Positions 35,957 to 46,578 of a stretch of 64,000 nt of DNA are shown here, one piece after another. The notes below the pieces were generated by a model. The model made no database searches, had not been told where the DNA came from, and saw nothing but the letters and a program-made list of their open reading frames with translations. This DNA comes from an uncultured Eggerthellaceae bacterium (GTDB lineage: Bacteria; Actinomycetota; Coriobacteriia; Coriobacteriales; Eggerthellaceae). The stretch spans positions 246,365 to 310,364 of the forward strand of contig CALULI010000004.1 of the NCBI GenBank assembly GCA_944321455.1. Direction: 5' to 3'. Position 1 is the stretch's first letter. Each line of letters opens with the position of its first letter. The position numbers and the translations under genes were made by a program.

Positions 35957-36024
35957 GCCCCGTCAAGGAAAAATTTTTTCAATTATGTTTGTCTCGTGGA
36001 TTTTGGTGTACTTTTTGGCGTACG

Positions 36025-36345
36025 CTATTCGAAGTCGTAGAGGTCTTTGGTGGCCTCACGGAAGTCAGCAAAAACCTCTTGCGCAATGCCTTCATCAACC
36101 AACAGCTCAAAAGCGGCGGGCTGTCCCTCTTCGTCAAGTTCAGTAACTTCCAAAATAACTACTTCACCCGAAGCGCCTACATCGTTTTTATCTTCCACAG
36201 GGAAGAAAAAACCATAGCGACGACCCTGGTGCAAAATAAGCCCCAGAAATTCCAACTCTACCAAGTCGCCCGATTCGTCTTCAAAGGTAAAGACAACTCC
36301 CTCTTCTACAGGAGGGGCAAAGTTAGGAGCACTACCTTCTCTCAT
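36025..36345 (-). CDS. DUF1292 family protein
   Basis: A 106-residue acidic protein with the DUF1292 pattern: VVFTFEDESGDLVELEFLGLILHQGRRYGFFFPVED near the N terminus and VVILEVTELDEEGQPAAFELLVDEGIAQEVFADF later. Such proteins are common in Firmicutes (often near ruvX) and are of unknown function. Here the ATG overlaps the stop of secDF (ATGA), implying translational coupling, and rpoB follows. Cytoplasmic, no signal. Confidence 0.85.
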   Translation of the reverse strand: MREGSAPNFAPPVEEGVVFTFEDESGDLVELEFLGLILHQGRRYGFFFPVEDKNDVGASGEVVILEVTELDEEGQPAAFELLVDEGIAQEVFADFREATKDLYDFE

Positions 36346-39086
36346 TTTTTCTTCCTTCGATAGTGGTTGCTATACGTCTTCTTCGTCTTTTGAGCAGATG
36401 CCTGCTTTGCCTTTGCTTGGCTCTGAGAAATGGAGCCTTCGTCAGTGGCGGTTGTTTCAACCTGAACCGGCGTTGAAGCAAAGGTGAACAAGCCAATTTC
36501 GTTGCCGTACTTGCGTGCGAGTTTAGCGTATTTTGCCTCGCGCGACTTCCACATTGAATAGAGAGGCGTTGCAACAGCAATGGACGAATACGAACCCGCC
36601 AGCAAACCTACCAACATGGCGAATGCAAAGTCTTTGAGTGTTTCACCACCGAAGAGCAACATACCCAAAACAGGAATGACAGATGATAACGTGGTATTAA
36701 CGGTTCGCAAGAACACCTGGTTGAGCGAATGATTTGCCATGGACATGAAGGAACACTTAATGGTGGAAGTCTTCATGTTGTCATTGATGCGGTGGAATAC
36801 AACCACCGTGTCATAGAGCGAATAACCTAAGATGGTCAACAGAGCTGCAATGGTGTTTGGCGTTACTTCGCGCCCAAAGAGCGCATAAACACCCACCACA
36901 ATTATTAAGTCATGCAGCAACGCCACAATGGCCATGACGCCCATCTTATATTCAAAGCGAATCGCAATATAAATAATAATAAGAAGAAGCGAAACAATAA
37001 ACGCAATGAGCGATGACTGAATAACGCCCGCTCCCCAGTCAGGACCAATGGTGCTGACTTGATAACTTGATTGTGTCAGACCCAGCTGATTGGCAACTTG
37101 TCCTGCAATAGCGGCTGCTTCTTCAGCCGACGTAACGGGGATGCGCACGATGTAGCCATTAGCACCATCAGCGTTAGAGGTCTGAATAACAGCATCTCCC
37201 TGACCTGCCTCGTTAAAGGCATCACGCACCGTTTCAATAGGAGCATCTCCGGTGTTGTGGAAGGTAATGGACGAACCACCAACAAATTCGATGCCAAAAT
37301 CAAGGCCACGAACGCCCACAACAACAAACGACAACACCACAAGGCACGCTGAAATACTCAGCAAAATCTTGCGAACGCCAAGGAAGTTAATATCATGGCG
37401 AATAAACTTGCCTTTAAGATCGTTGATTGACTTTTCAGTCTTTTCAGCAACTGCGCCCGCTTTTTGGGCAATGGTTTCAGAGAGCGACTTATCCATCGCT
37501 TCGCCTGTTTCTGCCTCTACAACGCTCACACCTTCAGCCTGAGCTAAGCGGCCATAAACCTCAGCGGCTTCTTCACAGTCTTTAATACCCCAGAATCCTG
37601 GATGCTTTGCAATAACGCCCGGCGCCAAGAGACGAATGAGCGGCGCTTTCAAAATAAGCATCATGACAATGTCGCACATAATGCCTAAAGCAAGCGTCAT
37701 GCCGAAGCCCTTGACTGAAGCCGATGCCAAGAAGAACAGCGTCAACGCCGAAACCAAGGTAACCAAGTCAGCGTCAATAGAGGTCAAAATTGCATGACGC
37801 ACACCTGTAACGGATGCCGCACGCACGGATCTACCCATACGTATTTCTTCTCTGAATCTCTCCAATACCAAGATGGAAGAGTCTGCCGCCATGCCAATGG
37901 TCAAAACAATACCGGCAATACCTGCCAAGGACAGCGAGAACAAGCCGAATGAAGACAGAACAGCTAGCAATCCCAAATACAAGATGGCAAACACAGCCAT
38001 TGCCGCTGCCGTCAACAAACCAAGGCCACGATAGAAGAAGATCAGATAGAGAATAACCAGCAGCAAGCCAAGTGCCGCAACAACAACACCGCTGCGCAGA
38101 GCATCCTGACCTAAGGTTGGGCCTACTGATTGGCTCTGTTCATATGAGAAACTTATCGGCAGAGAACCGCTCTGCAAAACAGTCTGCAATGCCTGGGCTT
38201 CCTCTAAGGTATAGTCACCGGTAATAGCAACGTGGCCGTCAGTAATAGCTGATTGAACAGCAGGAGCTGATTGGATTTGTCCATCAAGAACAATAACAAT
38301 CTGACCGTGATTAGCTACCAACTCTTGCGTTGCCTGAGAAAATGCCTGTGTACCCGCCGCATCAAGCGTCAGATTAACGGCATAGTATTCGCTTGTTTGT
38401 GATTCGCGATCAACGGTGACGTTAGTGATATTAGAACCCGTCAAAAGCGGCGTATAGCTTCCTGCTACATCGCGATAGGTAACCTCCCCTGTTGGGAAGC
38501 TGTTGCCTAAATCATCAGTAACGGTTTCTTGCTGAATATAGGAACCAGACTGAATGGCCTGCTGGTCACTTGCATCGGTAAACGAATCTGCACGAGCAAA
38601 CTCCAACGAACCCGTTCTACCGATGGTGTTAAGAGCAGTTTCGGTATCAGACAAACCAGGAATCTGAACAAGGATTTGGTCATTGCCTTGGACCTGTACC
38701 GTAGCCTCCGATGCACCCAAAGCATTGACGCGCTGTTCAATAATGGCACGCGATGCTTCCATTTCTTCCTGGGTAACCTCTTGGCCATCGGTGCTGCTTG
38801 CCTTCAAGACAACAGAAAGACCACCTTGGATATCAAGACCTTGATTGATCTTTTCCGTTGGTGGCGTAAACATGAAAATGGAGCCAACAACTAAAAGCGT
38901 TGTCAGAATAAGCAACCACACATTGCGGCGGTTAGGGTCAGAAAATCTGCCCTTACCCTTATGCTTTTTCTTGATTGATGTTCTTGCAGAAGCCTTCGCG
39001 TTTTTCTCCGCCTGCCTACCCGCTGCTTTTAGCGAGTCGGTTTCAGCTTCTTTAGTCTTGTTCTTCTTATTACGACCAAATGCCAT
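36342..39086 (-). CDS. secDF: Protein translocase subunits SecD and SecF fused
   Basis: A 914-residue membrane protein joining SecD (residues ~50-510) and SecF (~570-870), twelve helices in all. SecD marks: GLDIQGGLSVVLKA, the large external domain, FSYEQSQSVGPTLGQDALRSG and AADSSILVLERFREEIR. SecF marks: GLDFGIEFVGGSSITF, GPDWGAGVIQSSLIAFIVS and VVFHRINDNMKT. The linker (GEAMDKSLSETIAQKAGAVA) is a charged helix, and the C terminus is a Lys/Gln-rich tail. SecDF uses the proton gradient to pull proteins through SecYEG. Longer than B. subtilis SecDF (737). First gene of the block leading into rpoBC. Confidence 0.95.
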   Translation of the reverse strand: MAFGRNKKNKTKEAETDSLKAAGRQAEKNAKASARTSIKKKHKGKGRFSDPNRRNVWLLILTTLLVVGSIFMFTPPTEKINQGLDIQGGLSVVLKASSTDGQEVTQEEMEASRAIIEQRVNALGASEATVQVQGNDQILVQIPGLSDTETALNTIGRTGSLEFARADSFTDASDQQAIQSGSYIQQETVTDDLGNSFPTGEVTYRDVAGSYTPLLTGSNITNVTVDRESQTSEYYAVNLTLDAAGTQAFSQATQELVANHGQIVIVLDGQIQSAPAVQSAITDGHVAITGDYTLEEAQALQTVLQSGSLPISFSYEQSQSVGPTLGQDALRSGVVVAALGLLLVILYLIFFYRGLGLLTAAAMAVFAILYLGLLAVLSSFGLFSLSLAGIAGIVLTIGMAADSSILVLERFREEIRMGRSVRAASVTGVRHAILTSIDADLVTLVSALTLFFLASASVKGFGMTLALGIMCDIVMMLILKAPLIRLLAPGVIAKHPGFWGIKDCEEAAEVYGRLAQAEGVSVVEAETGEAMDKSLSETIAQKAGAVAEKTEKSINDLKGKFIRHDINFLGVRKILLSISACLVVLSFVVVGVRGLDFGIEFVGGSSITFHNTGDAPIETVRDAFNEAGQGDAVIQTSNADGANGYIVRIPVTSAEEAAAIAGQVANQLGLTQSSYQVSTIGPDWGAGVIQSSLIAFIVSLLLIIIYIAIRFEYKMGVMAIVALLHDLIIVVGVYALFGREVTPNTIAALLTILGYSLYDTVVVFHRINDNMKTSTIKCSFMSMANHSLNQVFLRTVNTTLSSVIPVLGMLLFGGETLKDFAFAMLVGLLAGSYSSIAVATPLYSMWKSREAKYAKLARKYGNEIGLFTFASTPVQVETTATDEGSISQSQAKAKQASAQKTKKTYSNHYRRKKK

Positions 39087-39273
39087 ACGATTGTTCCGAA
39101 TTCTATCAACGTCAACTTATCAGTACTGAATATACGTGCATGGCAATTCTAGAAAGAGACGCATGCCTATACGTATCCTCAGAACAAAAAATGCACTATT
39201 TGCTATCATAGCGCTTTATTTCGCGCACACATGTAAACTTGCTGCAACATTCGCCCGCAAACACAAGAAAACC

Positions 39274-41144
<1,871 letters not shown>

Positions 41145-41225
41145 AGTGTATATTCCTTTAATTCAACGTACGGAGATCGCAACAGATGCTAGTATAGAGC
41201 ACGATCAAAGGAGAACAGAAAACCT

Positions 41226-42917
41226 ATGAAAATTTTACTTCACGCCTGTTGTGGTCCTTGTTCGCTTGAACCCGTTCGTCTTCTTCAAGAGGCAGGACAC
41301 GACTTAACCATAGCCTACCTGAATTCCAATATTGCCCCCGAATCCGAATACCAGCATCGTCTGCAGACGCTGCTTGATTGGGCGCACCAAGAGCAGATTC
41401 CTGTTATCGAAGGGCCCTACAACCCTCATGCTTGGGAGGCTGCAATTCAGCGCGAATGGCATGATGAAAATGATGCGCGCGTCAAGCGTTGTCGTCAGTG
41501 CTACCGTTTTCGTTTTGAGGAATTGGCACGCTATGCCCACGATCACGGCTTTGAAGGCATTGGCACCACTCTTTCGGTAAGTCCCTATCAGTTCACCAAG
41601 GTTATTCAGGAAGAACTTGAACGCGCCGCTGAACCCTACGATGGTTTGGTAGCCGTGTTTGAAGATTACCGCGAACAGTACCCGCAAGCCACAACGCGCA
41701 GCCGCGAGCTGGGCATGTATCGTCAAAACTATTGCGGCTGCTCCTATTCTGATGCAGAAGCAGCGCAGGAGCGCGAAGAGCGAAAAGCAGCACGCAAAGC
41801 TAAGAAGGCTGCCGAAAAGGCTGCAAAGTTAGCTGCCCTCACCACGGATGACTTTGACTACGACCTCCCCGAAGAGCTGATTGCGCAGGAGCCTGCAGCA
41901 CAGCGCGATGGCTGTCGTATGTTGGTGATGAACCGTCAAACGGGTGGCTTGCAGGACAAGATTTTTAGAGATATCTACGACTACCTTGAGCCAGGAGATC
42001 TGCTGGTTGCTAACGAAACGCGCGTTATGCCTGCACGCCTTTTGGGCGCAAAGCGCAACACCGGCGGTGCCGCTGAGGTCTTTTTGCTTCGTGAGCGTTT
42101 TGATCGCGAGCCAAAAAAGGATTCAAGCGCTGTGTGGGAAGTACTTGTTCGTCCTGGTAAGCGCCTCAAGCCTGGTGCCGTGGTTGATTTTACCGATGCG
42201 CAATCAACGGTTGTTCTAAGCGCAGAAATAATTGATTGGGTAGAAGATGCCGAAAAGGGCGAGCGTCTTGCGCGCTTGACCACTCCCCTGCCTTCTCTTG
42301 ATGAAGCGCTTCACACCGTTGGTCACACACCTCTTCCTCCCTACATCAAAAACTATGCAGGCGACGAAGAGCTCTACCAAACTGTTTTCTCTCGTGAAGA
42401 GCGCAGTGCTGCGGCTCCAACCGCAGGCCTTCACTTCACGCCCGAATTAATTGAGCGCCTCAAAGAAAAAGGTGTTGGTTGGGAGACGGTTCATTTGGAG
42501 GTTGGTCTTGATACCTTCCGCATTGTTGATGAAGATGACCCTCGCAAGCACCAAATTCATACCGAACGCTACACAGTTCCCCAAAAGACCGTTGACGCGA
42601 TTGAGCGCACCAAAGCAGCAGGAAAGCGCGTTATTGCGGTTGGCACCACCAGCGTGCGAAGCCTTGAGAGTGCCTGGGATGTGGAGCAAGGTAAACTGCG
42701 TGCCCGTGATGGCGAAAACACGAGCCTCTATATCTTGCCTGGCTATACCTTCCATGTGGTCGATGCGCTTATTACTAACTTCCATGTTCCGCGATCAACC
42801 TTGATGATGCTGGTTTCAGCCTTCTCTTCCCGCGATAACATCATGCGCGCTTATCGTCATGCCATTAAGCGCAAGTATCGCATGCTTTCGTTTGGCGATG
42901 CCATGTTTATCAAGTAG
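41226..42917 (+). CDS. Bifunctional QueH (epoxyqueuosine reductase)-QueA (tRNA ribosyltransferase-isomerase) fusion
   Basis: A 563-residue protein with two complete enzymes. Residues 1-~185 are QueH (formerly DUF208): HACCGPCSLEP at the start, CRQCYRFR, GIGTTLSVSPYQ and YCGCSYSD, giving the Cys set that binds iron-sulfur and activates the substrate. A Lys/Ala-rich helical linker (ERKAARKAKKAAEKAAK) follows. From ~205 to the end is QueA: FDYDLPEELIAQEPAAQRDGCR, VANETRVMPARLLG, FSREERSAAAPTAGLHFT, GTTSVRSLES and TNFHVPRSTLMMLVSAF. QueA adds the SAM-derived cyclopentane ring to preQ1-tRNA giving epoxyqueuosine; QueH reduces it to queuosine. Thus the order in the chain is reversed from the pathway. 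Divergent from tgt. Good ribosome binding site AAAGGAG. Confidence 0.95.
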   Translation: MKILLHACCGPCSLEPVRLLQEAGHDLTIAYLNSNIAPESEYQHRLQTLLDWAHQEQIPVIEGPYNPHAWEAAIQREWHDENDARVKRCRQCYRFRFEELARYAHDHGFEGIGTTLSVSPYQFTKVIQEELERAAEPYDGLVAVFEDYREQYPQATTRSRELGMYRQNYCGCSYSDAEAAQEREERKAARKAKKAAEKAAKLAALTTDDFDYDLPEELIAQEPAAQRDGCRMLVMNRQTGGLQDKIFRDIYDYLEPGDLLVANETRVMPARLLGAKRNTGGAAEVFLLRERFDREPKKDSSAVWEVLVRPGKRLKPGAVVDFTDAQSTVVLSAEIIDWVEDAEKGERLARLTTPLPSLDEALHTVGHTPLPPYIKNYAGDEELYQTVFSREERSAAAPTAGLHFTPELIERLKEKGVGWETVHLEVGLDTFRIVDEDDPRKHQIHTERYTVPQKTVDAIERTKAAGKRVIAVGTTSVRSLESAWDVEQGKLRARDGENTSLYILPGYTFHVVDALITNFHVPRSTLMMLVSAFSSRDNIMRAYRHAIKRKYRMLSFGDAMFIK

Positions 42918-42929
42918 CTTGCGAACAAA

Positions 42930-42955
42930 ATAAGGCACCCTTGCGGGTGCCTTAT
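42930..42955. terminator. Bidirectional intrinsic terminator between queH-queA and the feo operon
   Basis: ATAAGGCACCC (42930-42940) and GGGTGCCTTAT (42945-42955) form an 11-bp stem with a TTGC loop. On the minus strand the T run is TTATTTTG; on the plus strand only TTATCTC. It can end both the queH-queA transcript and the leftward feo transcript. Confidence 0.85.
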
Positions 42956-43045
42956 CTCATCACGAATCGTTGAAGACCGCTAAAAACGTAGTGAAGTACT
43001 GGAACAAGGGAGATGATATGTTTGCGGCCGTGTTCGTGATGCGGA

Positions 43046-43111
43046 TTAAGCTTCTTCGTCACCAAAGATTTCTTTAAGAAGTTTGTGATAGTCGATCAAA
43101 TTAAGACCCAT
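43046..43111 (-). CDS. Unlisted 21-residue small ORF at the end of the feo operon
   Basis: ATG at 43111 is preceded by a near-perfect AAGGAGG with 5-base spacing. The product is MGLNLIDYHKLLKEIFGDEE plus a final Ala, stop TAA at 43046-43048. It starts 60 bases after the stop of the Cys-rich FeoB-associated gene on the same strand and ends before the terminator at 42930. It would form an amphipathic helix with an acidic tail. No family recognised. The ribosome binding site quality and position are the evidence; translation remains inferred. Confidence 0.6.
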   Translation of the reverse strand: MGLNLIDYHKLLKEIFGDEEA

Positions 43112-43171
43112 GACATCCTCCTTTACCTTACGGTGTAGTCTGATTTGGTACCGTGCCCAACACAGACTGAT

Positions 43172-43444
43172 TTATGAATGATGGTGAGAGCAGGAACACG
43201 ATTTCGATTCGGCAAGCTGCTGTTCCATCTGTGCAACCATTTTGTCCGCGCAAGAGCACGATCCTCCATGATGCCCCTGATGGACGCCGTGTTGGCTGGC
43301 TTCGTGGTGGATGCCATCACATCCACCACAGTTATCACAACCAATATGTTGTCCCCGTCGAGCCTTTTTCACCATGGAGGCAATAATGGCAGCAACTATC
43401 AGAACAAGAACTGCGCTTACGACAAAGGTTCCAACACTCATCAT
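43172..43444 (-). CDS. FeoB-associated Cys-rich membrane protein
   Basis: A 90-residue protein: one N-terminal membrane helix (TFVVSAVLVLIVAAIIASMV), a basic stop-transfer KKARRG, then a Cys/His-rich tail (CDNCGGCDGIHHEASQHG, HHGGSCSCADK, SCSCSHHHS). This is the layout of the FeoB-associated Cys-rich proteins (FeoC-like position) of Gram-positive bacteria and fits metal binding at the cytoplasmic face. Longer and more His-rich than the usual ~50-residue members. The start may be either of two adjacent Met codons (43444, 43441). It lies 13 bases after the feoB stop. Confidence 0.85.
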   Translation of the reverse strand: MMSVGTFVVSAVLVLIVAAIIASMVKKARRGQHIGCDNCGGCDGIHHEASQHGVHQGHHGGSCSCADKMVAQMEQQLAESKSCSCSHHHS

Positions 43445-43457
43445 GCCATCCTTTCAA

Positions 43458-45890
43458 CTACGCAGCGTCTGCTACGGTGTTGTTTTTAGAAGATTCAGTT
43501 TGTTTTCCGCCACGATATTTGTTCGGCCTAAAGAGCAAGAACAAGAATACCGCGATCAGACCAAGAGCAACTAACGTAAAGAAGTTAAATCCAACTTCGC
43601 CAGTGATTAAACCACCAATTTGGAAAATAACACAGCCAACACACCAGGCAAGTCCGCACTGATAACCAATAGCTGCCCAGAACCACTTCGTGTTGTTCAT
43701 TTCGCGCTTGATAGCACCCATTGCAGCGAAGCAAGGAGCACAGAGCAAGTTGAATGCCAAGAAGGAGTAAGCAGCTACCGGAGTAAAGGCAGCCTGTACG
43801 TTTGCATACCAGCCAGCATCACCAGCATAGAGGATACCGAAGGTAGAAATTACGTTTTCCTTCGCAATTAAGCCGGTAACGGTTGCAGATGCTGCCTGCC
43901 AATCTCCCCAGCCAAGTGGGTTAAAGATCCAGCAGATTGCTCCGCCAAGTGCAGCCAGCAAGGAATCGTTCTGGTCTTCAACGGCGCCAAAGACACCATC
44001 AACAAAGCCGTAACCTGAGATGAACCAAATCAGGATGGTTGCGAGCAAAATGATGGTACCCGCTTTCTTAATGAAGGACCAAGCGCGTTCCCACATGCTA
44101 CGCAGCACTGAACCGATCGTAGGCAGGTGGTAAGCAGGAAGTTCCATAACGAATGGTGCAGGATCGCCCGCGAAGAAGCGAGTCTTCTTCAAGATAATGC
44201 CTGAACAGAGAATTGCTGCAATGCCTAAGAAGTAAGCACTTGGAGCTACCCACCAAACGCCACCGAAGATTGCGCCTGCTACCAATGCAATGATAGGAAG
44301 TTTTGCAGAACAAGGAATGAAGGTTGTGGTCATAACGGTCATGCGACGATCATTTTGGTTTTCAATCGTACGTGAAGCCATAACGCCAGGAACGCCACAA
44401 CCAGTACCAATCAAAATTGGAATAAAGGATTTACCCGAAAGACCGAAGCGACGGAACACGCGGTCAAGAATGAAGGCAATACGGGACATATAACCACAGC
44501 CCTCAAGGAATGCCAGCAGCAAGAACAGTACCAACATCTGAGGAACGAAGCCCAGAACAGCACCAACACCAGCAACGATGCCATCAAGGATCAATGCCTT
44601 CAGCCAATCAGCACAACCGATAGCATCTAAGCCGTTCTCAACAAGAACAGGAATGCCAGGTGCCCATACGCCGTATTCGCTTGGGTCAGGACCATCTTCT
44701 GGATAGGATGCAAGTACATCAAGGGAAGCTGCATACGTTGCAGCGTCAACGTTGACTACTTCGTTTTCGCCTGTTTCATCATCGTAGGCTTCGTAAACAC
44801 CACTAAGTCCTTCCGCTTCAGCTTGAGCCATGAAGTCAGGTGAAGCAGGATCAAGACCAGCAGAAATGGCAGCATCTTCAAACGCTGCTACATCTTCAGT
44901 AGCCGTATCGTATTCGCCCTGAATATCTTCGAACTCTTCGCCGCCAGCAACATACCAGCCGTCACCAAAGAGGCCATCGTTTGCCCAGTCAGTCCAAGCG
45001 GTACCAACCGTTGAAACGGAGAGATAGTAAACCAGCACCATAACCAAGGCAAAAATAGGAAGAGCCAAGATGCGGTTGGTTACAACGCGGTCAATTTTGT
45101 CAGAGATAGTTTCAGCGTGCGCATTTTTCTGGGTATGACACGAATCAATAATGCGCGTAAGGTAGGAATAACGATCGTTAGCAATGATGCTTTCCGTATC
45201 GTCATCATGAGCTTGCTCGATCTTAGCGATGATGTCTTCTACATCTGGTACAACATCAAGCAACTCTTTGATTTTTTCGTCTTTTTCCAGCAGCTTGATC
45301 GCATAAAAACGACGCAGGTGCTCAGGAACCGAAGAATCAAGGCGGCCCTGTGCTTCCTTGATACCCTCTTCAACGTCAGCAGAAAAGGAAATAGCACGAG
45401 GAAGCTGAGAAGCGCTTACTGCTTTCAGGCAGTTAATAACTTCTTTAATGCCTTCGTTTTTCAGAGCTGAAATTTCAACAACGACGCAGCCAAGTTCTTT
45501 TTCCAGTTCGGCCACATTGATGCTATCCCCACGCTTGCGAACAACGTCCATCATGTTTACCGCAACAATAACAGGGATACCAATTTCAAGAAGTTGCGTT
45601 GTCAGATACAGATTGCGCTCTAAGTTTGAGCCGTCAACAATATTCAAAATTGCATCGGGACGTTCGTGTACAAGGTACGTACGTGCAACAATCTCTTCAG
45701 GTGTGTAAGGAGAAAGAGAATAAATACCAGGAAGGTCCATAATCTCGATACTTTTATCCTCTTTGAGCTTACCTCGTTTGCGCTCGACTGTAACGCCGGG
45801 CCAGTTGCCCACGTACTGATTCGCTCCCGTCAGCGCATTGAACAGCGTTGTTTTACCGCTGTTGGGGTTGCCTGCGAGTGCAACTCTCAT
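43458..45890 (-). CDS. feoB: Ferrous iron transporter FeoB
   Basis: From ATG 45890 (GGAGG at good distance; the TTG at 45902 is the ribosome binding site region) the protein has 810 residues. The N-terminal G domain shows G1 GNPNSGKTT, G3 DLPGIYSLSPYT, G4 NMMD. Then a helical GDI-like part and membrane core with Gate motifs (GTGCGVPGVMASRTI; APCFAAMGAIKRE). Odd: the loop after the first helix (residues ~310-405) carries a ~95-residue acidic insertion rich in Glu, Asp and Ala (EEFEDIQGEYDTATEDVAAFED). Takes up Fe2+ with FeoA. Part of a five-gene operon; DtxR-like boxes lie upstream. Confidence 0.95.
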   Translation of the reverse strand: MRVALAGNPNSGKTTLFNALTGANQYVGNWPGVTVERKRGKLKEDKSIEIMDLPGIYSLSPYTPEEIVARTYLVHERPDAILNIVDGSNLERNLYLTTQLLEIGIPVIVAVNMMDVVRKRGDSINVAELEKELGCVVVEISALKNEGIKEVINCLKAVSASQLPRAISFSADVEEGIKEAQGRLDSSVPEHLRRFYAIKLLEKDEKIKELLDVVPDVEDIIAKIEQAHDDDTESIIANDRYSYLTRIIDSCHTQKNAHAETISDKIDRVVTNRILALPIFALVMVLVYYLSVSTVGTAWTDWANDGLFGDGWYVAGGEEFEDIQGEYDTATEDVAAFEDAAISAGLDPASPDFMAQAEAEGLSGVYEAYDDETGENEVVNVDAATYAASLDVLASYPEDGPDPSEYGVWAPGIPVLVENGLDAIGCADWLKALILDGIVAGVGAVLGFVPQMLVLFLLLAFLEGCGYMSRIAFILDRVFRRFGLSGKSFIPILIGTGCGVPGVMASRTIENQNDRRMTVMTTTFIPCSAKLPIIALVAGAIFGGVWWVAPSAYFLGIAAILCSGIILKKTRFFAGDPAPFVMELPAYHLPTIGSVLRSMWERAWSFIKKAGTIILLATILIWFISGYGFVDGVFGAVEDQNDSLLAALGGAICWIFNPLGWGDWQAASATVTGLIAKENVISTFGILYAGDAGWYANVQAAFTPVAAYSFLAFNLLCAPCFAAMGAIKREMNNTKWFWAAIGYQCGLAWCVGCVIFQIGGLITGEVGFNFFTLVALGLIAVFLFLLFRPNKYRGGKQTESSKNNTVADAA

Positions 45891-45908
45891 GAATTCCTCC
45901 AATCTTTG

Positions 45909-45922
45909 TTAACTTAGGTTAA
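45909..45922 (-). promoter_or_regulatory. TTAAC-N4-GTTAA motif between feoA and feoB
   Basis: TTAACTTAGGTTAA (45909-45922) is a palindrome in its outer five bases, and GTTAACTTA is repeated directly at 45908 and 45918. It contains TTAGGTTAA, similar to half of the DtxR/IdeR iron box. A site inside the operon could allow separate iron control of feoB. Assignment is by resemblance only. Confidence 0.4.
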
Positions 45923-45962
45923 CTTATGGTTCGAAAAAACCGCGTCGCTATGCGCGGTAGTC

Positions 45963-46184
45963 TTACGCTACTTCCACAATCTTTGCGTCATCTTTGCGAA
46001 GAGACAGCTCGTAACCTCTCACCGTAATTTCTACTGGATCGCCCAAAGGAGCAACCTTACGAATATAGAGAGAACATCCCTTGGTGATGCCCATATCCAT
46101 AATGCGTCGCTTTACCGCACTGCTGCCATGAAGCTTAACAACCTGAACGGTTTCTCCTGGAGTGGTGTCACGAAGTGTTTTCAT
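45963..46184 (-). CDS. feoA: FeoA family protein (proximal to feoB)
   Basis: A 73-residue SH3-like protein of FeoA length. It has the family pattern: TPGETVQVVKLHGSSAVKRRIMDMGITKGCSLYIRKVAPLGDP reads as the G-rich turn, RRxMDMGI and the APLGDPVEI strand, ending in LSLRKDDAKIVEV. FeoA binds FeoB and regulates or supports its G domain. AAAGGGGGATTAA precedes the ATG. Second of two feoA genes in the operon. Confidence 0.92.
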   Translation of the reverse strand: MKTLRDTTPGETVQVVKLHGSSAVKRRIMDMGITKGCSLYIRKVAPLGDPVEITVRGYELSLRKDDAKIVEVA

Positions 46185-46296
46185 TTAATCCCCCTTTCTT
46201 GTCTTTCGTACTTCAATTCCCTACTTTGCTTGTATGCACTTTCGCTCCACACGAAGCGATAGGCACGTTAGCGGCACGCGAGGTGACGCGCACCGC

Positions 46297-46515
46297 TTAG
46301 ACCACAATGTTTTTCGCTAGTTCTGCAGACAGAGCAACACGCGAACCCTTTATATTGACAATCAAGTTACCGCCAATACGCGAGACCACCGTAATAGCCT
46401 CTCCTGGAACAAAGCCCATATCTTCAAGATGACGATGAAGATCGCCAAGTGCGTGGAGTTGCTTTACGTGATAAACACCGTTTTTCTTTACATCTGATAA
46501 AACCATTTCCATCAC
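46297..46515 (-). CDS. feoA: FeoA family protein (first gene of the feo operon)
   Basis: A 72-residue FeoA paralogue with the shorter form of the motif: LSDVKKNGVYHVKQLHALGDLHRHLEDMGFVPGEAITVVSRIGGNLIVNIKGSRVAL reads as two strands, the LEDMGFVPG turn and the NIKGSRVAL end. About 30 percent identical by eye to the downstream FeoA. The start could be at 46515 or at Met2/Met4; there is no strong ribosome binding site for the first. Tandem feoA-feoA-feoB operons are common in Firmicutes and Coriobacteriia. Confidence 0.9.
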   Translation of the reverse strand: MMEMVLSDVKKNGVYHVKQLHALGDLHRHLEDMGFVPGEAITVVSRIGGNLIVNIKGSRVALSAELAKNIVV

Positions 46516-46534
46516 GACTCCGTCTTGCTATTTG

Positions 46535-46578
46535 TTAACTGTGGTTTACTTTAATGCTTTTTTAATGTTAACCACATG
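46535..46578 (-). promoter_or_regulatory. Metal-box-like motifs upstream of the feo operon
   Basis: TTAACTGTGGTTTA (46535-46548) has the same TTAAC-N4-GTTWA form as the motif at 45909. Sixteen bases further upstream, ATGTTAACCACAT (46565-46577) contains the same half site in the other orientation (GTGGTTAAC on the minus strand). They flank an AT-rich stretch that could hold the promoter. A MntR/DtxR-type regulator is encoded at 49430. Inference. Confidence 0.45.

Noticed and set aside
34872..36146. 424-codon plus-strand open frame antisense to rpoB and its upstream region
   Set aside because: Same reason; its last part merely runs through the rpoB promoter region.
41145..41225. preQ1 riboswitch before the queuosine fusion gene
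   Set aside because: The 81-base spacer shows no pseudoknot-like preQ1 core, and QueA/QueH genes are not usual targets.
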